This document shows, piece after piece, positions 10,233 to 17,329 of a stretch of 17,764 nucleotides of DNA. Under the pieces are notes generated by a model. That model was not told where the DNA came from, made no database searches, and saw nothing but the letters and a program-made list of their open reading frames with translations. Origin of the DNA: Trachelipus rathkii. Taxonomy: Eukaryota > Arthropoda > Malacostraca > Isopoda > Trachelipodidae. The translations under genes and the position numbers were made by a program. The DNA is taken from assembly GCA_015478945.1 (NCBI GenBank), contig JABUQX010022836.1, forward strand, positions 45,001 through 62,764, read 5' to 3'. Each line of letters opens with the position of its first letter. The stretch's first letter is position 1.

Positions 10233-10305
10233 GAAATTGATTTATTTCAAGTATTACTATATAGAATATAAAGACCATTGTCCATGCGCGAGGTGGGGAA
10301 AAAGT
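9711..10305 (+). repeat. Tandem duplication of the transposase C-terminal segment
   Basis: Copy A is about 9711-10005 and copy B about 10009-10305, offset 300 bp. Matching landmarks: GATAAGATCCATTG (9724) and GATAAAGATCCATGG (10023); TAATTGCAAAAGTTTTC (9752 and 10053); GGGAATACTTAA (9791 and 10091); AGTGAGCG (9829 and 10131); AGATCTCATTT (9852 and 10154). Both copies include coding sequence from just after FWR to past the stop codon. They differ by many substitutions and single-base indels, so the duplication is old or the sequence is error-rich. Copy B keeps the SERxF to stop part in one 33-codon frame. Confidence 0.88.
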
Positions 10306-10356
10306 TGGTGGGGTGCAAAAGAGTGAGTTCCACGTTCCGCAATCTAGTAACACAGG

Positions 10357-10478
10357 TATATAGATATAGTAGTATATAGTATATAGTATATTATATATAT
10401 TATATATATATATTATATTAATTATAATATATATATATATATAATATATATGTATAATTATATATATATATATAAATA

Positions 10479-10513
<35 letters not shown>

Positions 10514-10830
10514 ATATAATATATTATCATAAGTATATATATATATTATATATATATATATATAATATATATATAAATTTTATATACCTTTTTATTTTAA
10601 ATAAGAAATTAAACGATATAAAATAGGTAAGCATATAGCTAGGATATATATATATATATATATATATAGTAATTATATATATATTATATATATATATACT
10701 ATATAATATATATATATATATATAGTAATTATATATACTATATATAATAACTATATATATATATAGTATATCATACTATCATATATATATCATATTTAGT
10801 ATATATATATATATCAATTATATAGATATA
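10357..10830. repeat. (TA)n arrays inside the hAT element
   Basis: Two long TA-rich tracts (10357-10575 and 10645-10830) separated by about 60 bp of other AT-rich sequence. The minus-strand Tyr/Ile frame at 10159-10530 is a translation of these arrays and of antisense transposase. Confidence 0.93.
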
Positions 10831-10836
10831 TAGGTG

Positions 10837-11489
10837 AAACTAAAGAAGTTTACCCGATGATATCTCGAAGAACTAGATTAAGGGTACAAGAAAACTAGAT
10901 AACGATATATGGAACAGCGATGAAATTTGTCTGGAAAATGAAAAAAAAAATTTTTTAATTTTTTTTTAATTTTTTTTTTTTATCTCCAACACGATAGGAG
11001 TACAAGAAAACTAATACATATTTAGAATCAGCGTATAAGACCAAATTGTATTAAAAAAGATTTTTTTTAACTAAAGAATACCCCAGGGGTAACCGCAAAG
11101 ATGCAAGAGTCGGGGTTCTCGCTCTCTGGGGAGCGAACGGGTAGTGATTATTTCCCCCTCCGGGGCGGGTCTCCGGAACCCCCGCCTTTTGGTATTTGGG
11201 TGGTCGCGGGGTTCCTGACCCTCTCCTACGGGGAATGGAAAACGTCCCCCCCCTCTGTCCCAACGTCGGCTCGAGCCCTCTAAAGAAAAAAAAGCTGATT
11301 CCTATATATGTTATTAGTTTTCTTCTACCTATCGTAGTTTGGAGATATAAAAAAATAAAAAAAAGTAAAAATTTTTTTTTTTCATTTATCCATCTTTAAT
11401 ATTTTTTATACGCTGATTCCATATATGTTATCAGTTTTCCTTGTACTTATCTTAGTTTTCGAGATATCATGCGGTAACTTCTTTAGTTT
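10837..11489. mobile_element. Foldback element 1, nested in the hAT element
   Basis: A 653-bp element with long terminal inverted repeats of about 200 bp. The left arm begins AAACTAAAGAAGTTTACCCG and the right arm ends CGGTAACTTCTTTAGTTT, its inverse. Further matches are GATATCTCGAA...GTACAAGAAAACT (left) and AGTTTTCCTTGTAC...TTCGAGATATC (right). Each arm holds two related units with a period near 119 bp (left about 10859 and 10979; right about 11294 and 11412), separated by an A/T homopolymer tract. The centre carries the GC-rich core repeat. TA arrays flank both sides, compatible with insertion at TA. No protein is encoded, so it would depend on a transposase supplied elsewhere. Confidence 0.85.
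11075..11285 (+). repeat. GC-rich core repeat, copy 3 (long form)
   Basis: Runs from AAAGAATACCCCAGGGGTAA to CGTCGGCTCGAGCCC. Landmarks shared with the copy at 12040 include CCGCAAAG, TTTCCCCCTCCGGGG, TCTCCGGAACCCCCGC, TTTGGTATTTGGGTG, GGGGTTCC-GACCCTCTC, AACGTCCCCC. The overlapping frames on both strands (11051-11263 minus, 11101-11283 plus, 11196-11399 plus) exist because GC-rich DNA has few stops; none resembles a protein. Confidence 0.87.
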
Positions 11490-11640
11490 TTATATATATA
11501 TAATACTAATATATACATAATATATATATATAATATATATTATAATATATATATATAATATATTATATCTATAGTTAATATATATAATATATAATATAAT
11601 ATAGTATATATATATATATTATATATATATATATATATAT
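11490..11640. repeat. (TA)n microsatellite
   Basis: TA-rich array between foldback element 1 and the right end of the hAT element. Confidence 0.93.
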
Positions 11641-11666
11641 GAAGACTTGTGCTAAGATTCTAAAAC

Positions 11667-11774
11667 TTAATTATCCGCCCCCCCAATCCGCATCCGCAAA
11701 TCCGCGGATAGTGATTTTTTACTATCCGCATCCGCATCCGCGATAAGTAAAAATCACTATCCGCTCCACCTCTA
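11667..11774 (-). repeat. Right terminal region of the hAT element, GCGGAT motifs
   Basis: On the minus strand it reads TAGAGGTGGAGCGGATAGTG, ATTTTTACTTATCGCGGATG, CGGATGCGGATAGT, then ATCCGCGGATTTGCGGATGC. The left half can pair with itself: GGATAGTGATTTTTTACTATCC (11706-11727) is a small palindrome. It mirrors the left end at 8893-9006. It could instead be a separate small MITE of the same hAT family. Confidence 0.7.
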
Positions 11775-11883
11775 ATATATATAAATAGATATAATATTAT
11801 ATTATATTATAAATATATATATATTATAATAATAATCTATATATATTAATAATATATAATATATACTTATCTATATACTATAT
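11775..11883. repeat. AT-rich tract between hAT end and foldback element 2
   Basis: Alternating TA/TAA words and nothing else. Confidence 0.88.
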
Positions 11884-12661
11884 AGGACCTTAGACCTCTA
11901 ATAAGGCGTTTTGAATTTTTTTTTTTCATATATTTCGATTATATGATCCAACAATGAATTTAAGTGTGACGGACATGATTCAAAATATATAGGCCCTGTT
12001 AGTTTACTTTTGATTCCCAATTTTAATTTTTTTTTTTACCTAAATAGGAATACCCATGGTAATCCGCAAAGTGTGGACGATCGGGTCTCTCGACATTTCG
12101 GGGAACGACGGGGTAGGAGCAATTTCCCCCCCTCCGGGGAGGTCCTCCGGAACCCCCGCTCTTTGTATTTGGGTGTTTACAGGGGTTCCCGACCCTCTCG
12201 CTTTACGCGGCTACGCGAAAACGTCCCCCGCACGGTTCTCGCCGTCTGCTCGAGACACTAATCAATTTGGTTAGTTCGTTTATTTTATTTTCGTGTATCA
12301 CATTTGATAAGCTTCAATATGCTAACGTTTCCCAATTACGATTCTGGGTTGTGGCGAGAGGGTCATAGGCTTGTCAAGATATTTCCAATCATTGTCTTTT
12401 TTTTTATATTAAATGTAGATAATGGTTTATATGCTGATTCCAAATAGTCTTAATTGGTTTCTGTCAGTATCGGAGCTTCCGAGTATTATATTTCGATTTT
12501 TGTTTAATATAATGGTGATTTTTAAAAATTATTTAAAATATTCTAACTTTTGAATCATGTCGTCCCCACTTAAATTCATTATTTGTATCATATACCAATG
12601 CATATGTAATAAAAAAATAAAAAAATCAACAACTGACGGCGTCGTAAAACATAACAGGGCT
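11884..12661. mobile_element. Foldback element 2
   Basis: About 778 bp between TA arrays. The best inverted match is ATATGATCCAACAATGAATTTAAGTG (11941-11966, running on to GACATGATTCAAAA) against the reverse complement of 12548-12593. T-rich tracts and a CGxCG/GGCG word occur at similar distances outside this in both arms. A second possible left end, AGGCCCTGTTA at 11990-12000, matches the reverse complement of the right end (AGCCCTGTTATG), so the true left border is uncertain. The core repeat copy at 12040 lies left of centre, and the segment near 12430 (GCTGATTCCAAATAG) resembles the arm units of foldback element 1. No protein is encoded. Confidence 0.75.
12040..12265 (+). repeat. GC-rich core repeat, copy 4 (long form)
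   Basis: Runs from AAATAGGAATACCCATGGTAA to CGTCTGCTCGAGACAC. It aligns by eye over its full length with the copy at 11075-11285 (shared CTCCGGGG, TCCTCCGGAACCCCCGC, TGTATTTGGGTG, GGGGTTCCCGACCCTCTCG). The two frames over it (12010-12261 and 12056-12274) are not considered genes. Confidence 0.87.
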
Positions 12662-12800
12662 AATATATATATATGATATATATTTATATTATATATCTAT
12701 TATATATATATTATATATATATATATATATTATATATATAGTATATATTATAGAAAAATCATATATATCTAATAATATATATTATATATTAGATAGATAT
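12662..12800. repeat. (TA)n microsatellite, interrupted
   Basis: TA-rich array right of foldback element 2. Confidence 0.92.
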
Positions 12801-13406
12801 TATTATAAAAGTTATGAGTCAGAGTTTGTCAGAAAAGAAAGTTATTCTTCGGAAACCTGAGGTGCTCAATGCAAAAAGTAGAGCGTTTTGGGTAATTTGA
12901 GAATTCAATTCGGCCTTTATTTGAAACTAGATAAGTCTATTAATATATTCGTTGTATTAGGCTCCGAGCAGTAACAATTTCCACTGTTAATGATCTCGTG
13001 CTGAATACAAGTTAATATTCAATATATTCTTTAGTCAGATACGTTCTGTGATGGTGCATATTTAAATTTAACATTCTGGAAAGCTATAAACGGGTAAACT
13101 ACTTCGTTTTGAGCTTGGAAAAAATCAAGGTAAAATATTAAAGCTTAAAACTTAATCGCCTAGTTGTAATATCCCACATTTTAACTAACATTTTAGTGAT
13201 AGTGAATTGAACCTAAAGGCTTTCAAGAAGTATTACTCTCTTAATGTTCTAAGACTTGCAGTGCCCATTATTCTAAACTAGTTGTTATGCACTTTGGCCA
13301 TAGTATTTCAATTCTTTTAGAATTGTCCGTTCAAGTTTTAATTCTGAAGCTTCTATATATCTGATGATGCGATACTGCCTGGTCTTTAAATTCTGATGGC
13401 CGTAAT
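12801..13406. other. Unassigned region
   Basis: Ordinary AT-rich sequence without microsatellites. No frame, element end or RNA gene was recognised. Confidence 0.45.
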
Positions 13407-13742
13407 ATGCTGATGCTATTCAATAAAAGATGTAATATTTACAATTATATTTCATCTGAGAAAGTTTTTCTGTCTTATCAGAATTTATATTTCGTAGTCT
13501 GTAAACTACTGGCGTTTAAAGTTAAATATTTAGTATTTCGTAATGTTGGTAACTCACTCATGGCGGTAAAGTTCACTTGCCTATGTGAATTTTTTCGTTA
13601 CTGTCATTTAGTTCTATTTTGGTGTGTGACGCAAAGTTGCTTTTCACATATTGCTGGGAAAAGAAGAAAATATGTTTCATTAAAAAGGTGTCCTTGTACT
13701 AAAACTGATAAGTCTTGTAAAGCATCGTATCACATTATATAG
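13407..13742 (+). CDS. Hypothetical 111-codon frame with a C-terminal cysteine cluster
   Basis: The longest plausible frame of the middle region starts at ATG 13407 and ends at TAG. The first two thirds are Phe/Leu/Val-rich with no clear signal peptide. The end is basic, and the last 22 residues contain KRCPCTKTDKSCKASYH, a C-x-C-x6-C spacing. This resembles short CxC-type metal-binding motifs (RCxCxK...CxxxCH) that I recall from some transposon-linked arthropod proteins. The residues after the last Cys are missing the expected extra Cys, and there are no neighbours to support it. It may be the 3' end of a decayed element or chance. Confidence 0.2.
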   Translation: MLMLFNKRCNIYNYISSEKVFLSYQNLYFVVCKLLAFKVKYLVFRNVGNSLMAVKFTCLCEFFRYCHLVLFWCVTQSCFSHIAGKRRKYVSLKRCPCTKTDKSCKASYHII

Positions 13743-14500
13743 TTTCCTCAGAATACGTAATCTTGTGCGTTGAAATAGATTTGCATCGAAATCAATAATA
13801 TAATTCTGCAGAGTTACCATAAATTAAAGACTTATTTTCAATGTAAGGGTGTATGGATGTTATTATATATACTACTATAGTATATATTATATTATACTTA
13901 TATATTATCTATATAGGTAATATATCTATACGTGGGGTAGTTATTTGCTATATACTATATACGTATATACACTATAGAAGTAATATATACTACATATAGT
14001 TTCTATTAGGCTATATATATTATGTAGTTGTTATATACTCTAGGGTATATAAATTACATAATGGGGGTTCTGTGTTTTTTTGTCGTCTTGTTGGTATAGA
14101 GTCACGAGCCATATAATTTCGGCGCTGCGTTGAGGGAAGAAGTAGTCGGTCCTCTTTAATTTTGTAGTATTGGGGTTTAGTTATCTGCTGTCCAGTAATA
14201 TTTATATAGTCTCTGGCTTGTTTCAATAACTCGAGGACTTTCTCTCCTTCAATAATCTATAAATATTTTGCGTTAATCAATAATCATATAGTATTAATAA
14301 CTTAGTATTCTATAGCGTATACATAGGTAGGTATGATATTACTTATTATATATATTGATAAAGTAGTATATAGTCTAATTAATTTGTACTATATATATAA
14401 GATGGGGTAATATTCAGGAGTTAGGATTTACCATAATTATATAGTTAAGTTTATATATATATACTATCAGCTTAATTAAGTTATAAATAGTTATTATTTT
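13743..14500. other. AT-rich region with TA-rich segments
   Basis: 13855-14010 and 14280-14480 contain loosely repeated TATA/ATAT words. The minus-strand frame at 14020-14226 has an unremarkable translation and is not accepted as a gene. Confidence 0.5.
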
Positions 14501-16349
14501 TAGTGGGAATATGGAATGTCCGTGCAATTTGTATCTTGCGGTAATTATTATTTTGGTATTTGTTGGTATTTTATTGTTCCTACATCGCAATCATTTTTGC
14601 GCGCCATATAAATCTGTAGTGGTGGTAATGAGCGTGCGTTTTGCTCATATAAGATGTAGCGAGTTTTTTTTTGCGTTTGTTGTTTTTTGGCGTGTTCTTA
14701 GCTTTGGTTTTTTCAGAATATTTCATGGTTTACAAAAATGTCTCTTTCGAGATGATCACTCAGAAAATGTGTCTGAGTCGTAGGCACAGTGTCAGTGGGA
14801 AATTATGGAGGACGGGGCACAATAAACGGACTCCATCGTCTCAGCTAGAATTAGTCGACCTCAACGAAGGAGGTAAGTTCAAAACTGTCCCAGTTAAGAG
14901 ATCTGAAGCTGTGATTAAAAAGGAAAAATCACGGCTCCTTTTAAAATCTTCTCGATCTTTTCTGCCACTGGAAAAGCCAGGCAAGGGATAATTCACAGTC
15001 GTTTCCGAAAAACGAAGGAGAATTAAATCAAAATTGGCGCGGAAGCTAAGAAACTTTGATGCTCGGATCGAAAAGAAAGTCATTTCACAAGTCTTCCATT
15101 CTTCCAGTATGAAAACTCGTTCATTTGGACGAGGAAATTGTGAATGGCGGTACAGGTTATGTCATACCTCAGAATGAAAATGTATTCTGGGCGTTATGAC
15201 ACGGGCTTTTAGTTCTCCGATCTTCTTCTCCTCTGCTCCTCCTGCAACGCTATCAAGAGGCCTTCTTGAAAGACGGAATATCACGTCAGAGAGATGTCAG
15301 AATAATCTGAGTCAAAAATATTTTCATTGCAGTCAAAACAGGAAGTAAAGAAATACGACCTGCAATAAGAATGTCAGAAGAGAGGTGCAGGGGTGAGGCG
15401 GGGCGGGCATTCTTCTCGCGCTGTGTTATTCTGCGCGTCAAAGGGGGAGGGCAGAAAAGGACATTTCTACGCTGGCATAAAATTGCAGTATTTGGTTAAA
15501 ATCATTGTTTTATCTAGGCAATGCGCTAGGAGATATTGTGCATGCTTAACGGGGAGAGATCTGACTCGCAATTTGAAGTTCGCTTTCGAAATAGTTAAAA
15601 GAGGCCTTGTGGAGCTTAGAAGAATCATAGATAATGCTTAAAGTCTCTGTTTCATAAATCGAGTCTTGGCGCCTATGTATAGAGAAGTAATCCTGAGACA
15701 TAGCTCGTCATATTCCTGTCTGAAGAAGAGCATAGAGTCATGAGCTCAAGGAGTTGGGACTCGATTTGTCTTTGAAGAGCCTTCGACGGGCGGTAAGGAC
15801 CATGTGGAGTGCATCGACGAAGGGCGTGGAGCAAAACTTCCAACTGGCTTCTTCGTGGAGCGCAATTAGATCACAGCAGGAATGAATGATCTTGCGTGTA
15901 ATCGATAATGCTTAGAGCATTACAGTAAATAATCAAGTCTATGATGAAGGGAGGGAGAAAAGAGTAAATGCGCCCTAAAAAGGATTGAGCGTAATGCGTG
16001 CTCCTTTGTGAGTCATGAAAAACGGCTAATCGTCAGCTTTTAAACTGGCTCCTGCTATTAAGGAGGATAGGTATAAAATCTTGTCGTCAGAAGGACGAAC
16101 ATAAACCTGAACGAGCAAAAGAGTGGAGATTTAAGAAATCTGCTAGAATCATTATTTCAGAAAATGTTTAAATTTCCGAGACAGAATATCAATGCGCATT
16201 GATTTCTTGTGAATATTTCTTCTCCTGAAAGGCAGGAGAGACTCCGCTGTAATGACTTCGCATTTGTTGCTTGCAGTGCTCAAGCAGCAAATGCATTGTT
16301 CGCTAATAAGTGTCCTGCAAGAGGTTAAATTGCTGGATATAGTGTACCG
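14501..16349 (+). other. Possible upstream part of the BEL/Pao element, not proven
   Basis: The composition changes here to a more balanced one that continues to the window end, which fits one long inserted element. Short frames occur on the + strand (14511-14783, 14671-14991, 15393-15641). The first begins with a hydrophobic stretch (LAVIIILVFVGILLF) like a membrane segment, but nothing downstream supports a membrane protein. I could not identify a long terminal repeat, a primer-binding site or the N-terminal gag domain. A good splice-donor-like AGGTAAGT is at 14871-14878, without a matching acceptor. Confidence 0.35.
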
Positions 16350-16354
16350 TCCAG

Positions 16355-16518
16355 CGGCCAGACTGTGACAAAATCACACATAACTTGCTCTAGTTGCTTT
16401 TTCAATTAGGTAAAAACGTGTCCGGTGTTTTTCGGAAATAGTCGTTCCGTCAACATATCAGTCGCGAATGAGGAAAGTGGTCAAGCGCAGTGGCTTCTTC
16501 AAGATCATTCTGTCATGA
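16355..16518 (+). pseudogene. BEL/Pao gag C-terminal zinc-knuckle region, decayed
   Basis: Gag packages the element RNA; its C-terminus in this family carries clustered Cys/His knuckles. Seen here are a CDKITHN segment (about 16365-16385) with CSSCFFN just after it in another frame, then KRVRCFSE (16414-16437), resembling the conserved R-x-R-CF-x-CL segment. SRM-RKVVKRSGFFK then ends at TGA 16516-16518. The spacing of these blocks matches the family, but several cysteines are replaced (for example Arg in KRSG), so metal binding is lost. The frame of the last block continues directly into the protease block after the stop. Confidence 0.6.
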
Positions 16519-16683
16519 AATGACACAGGTACAACCTCATCCGTGGGTCAAAATATTCTGGCCATCCTCTCACTTAACATCAAGAAGGGCAATAAATAGT
16601 CCCTGTACGGCGTGCTACTCGATTTCGGTAGTCAGTCCAAACGTATTTTCATAGGAGATTTCTTAAAAATGGGAGTCAAGTGA
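16519..16683 (+). pseudogene. BEL/Pao retropepsin-like aspartic protease fragment
   Basis: The frame reads ILAILSLNIKKGNK, then TAG (16597-16599), then SLYGVLLDFGSQSKRIFIGD and FLKMGVK before TGA 16681-16683. The stretch LLDxGSQSxxFI is the active-site flap start of the DUF1758-type retroelement protease, which cuts the polyprotein. In active members the box is D-S/T-G; here it is D-F-G, so the catalytic neighbourhood is damaged. The preceding hydrophobic strand and its 20-25-residue spacing to the Asp also fit the family. Same reading frame as the gag knuckle block. Confidence 0.75.
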
Positions 16684-17329
16684 AAATAATGCTCCTAAGC
16701 ATGCAGAGCGCATAAAAACATTTTGGGAGAGGAGAATTAAGCTAATACGGTCTTTAAATTAAGAGATGTGCATGTGGTGATGGGAAATTAGTTCAGTTCT
16801 AAGCCTACCGCTGTACAGTATCTGGATCCGGAGATTGGATACGCTTGTTTATGTAAAAGGCTGACGGAGGCCTATGAAAAGATTGCACACAGAGAATGGA
16901 TTCAAGGTGGCAGAATGAGTACACGTATCATAATAATCATGGATTGGACGCGGGTCTTGTGCCAAAGAGGTGCATAGGCTGCTGGTGCCATGCGATGCTC
17001 TTTCTTTCGTATAAGCATTTTAAAAACGTAAAATGCATTTCGGGCAGGCCCTGAAACTTGTCCTAGGGCAGTGCCTGTTCCGGTGCGTAACACATCTTTT
17101 TGTGCACCTTCCAAACTGAAAAAATATTTGGAAGAAATTCTTCGCCGAAAGCTGTCGGAAAAGAGAAGAATGTGCCGAGCATCCCCAATACCTTCAAGTA
17201 TTCCAAGATGCTGTCAGGTAAGTGCCCGGAACATGTAAGTCCATACCTTGTAGGTGGAACCGGAACCTCGATACTTCAAGACCCACTCTTACATAGCCAC
17301 AGCGCTGAGTCTGAATGTTGGACCCCTTG
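16684..17329 (+). other. Spacer between protease and RT blocks
   Basis: In BEL/Pao elements about 200 residues separate these domains, and this 646-bp gap agrees with that. Only loose resemblances are visible, such as VQYLDPEIGY near 16816-16845, which I do not assign. It contains CAGGTAAGT at 17215-17223, a textbook splice donor sequence, probably by chance. The frames 16902-17114 (minus) and the start of 17100-17375 (plus, non-ATG) are not accepted as genes. Confidence 0.45.

Larger units (their letters stand above)
8893..11774 (+). mobile_element. Decayed hAT-superfamily DNA transposon (with nested insertion)
   Basis: Both ends are built from GCGGAT words and are inverted to each other. 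The left starts TAGTTTGGGGCGGATATTG; the reverse complement of the right starts TAGAGGTGGAGCGGATAGTG. Between them is a broken transposase read in the + direction (about 9180-10232). Possible 8-bp target duplications are ATTAACAT at 8885-8892 and ATATATAT at 11775-11782 (5 of 8 identical), which is weak. A foldback element and (TA)n arrays occupy 10357-11640 and must be later insertions or expansions. The family normally makes a 600-700-residue transposase in 2.5-5 kb, so size is compatible. The pairing of the two ends is inference; the transposase itself is well supported. Confidence 0.65.

Noticed and set aside
10159..10530. 123-codon Tyr/Ile-rich frame on the minus strand
   Set aside because: It is the TA array plus antisense of the hAT transposase; not a protein.
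11051..12274. Several overlapping frames in the GC-rich islands
   Set aside because: High GC lowers stop frequency; the frames are not conserved between the core copies, as indels shift them.
15668..15686. TTGGCGCCTATG as a primer-binding site for tRNA-Lys
   Set aside because: Only about eight bases match, no LTR end lies just before it, and chance matches of this length are common.
16816..16850. VQYLDPEIGY as part of a gag DUF1759-like domain
   Set aside because: It lies after the protease, where gag does not belong, and the similarity is too short.
17215..17223. CAGGTAAGT as evidence for a spliced host gene
   Set aside because: It lies inside the retrotransposon between protease and RT, with no paired exon or coding support.
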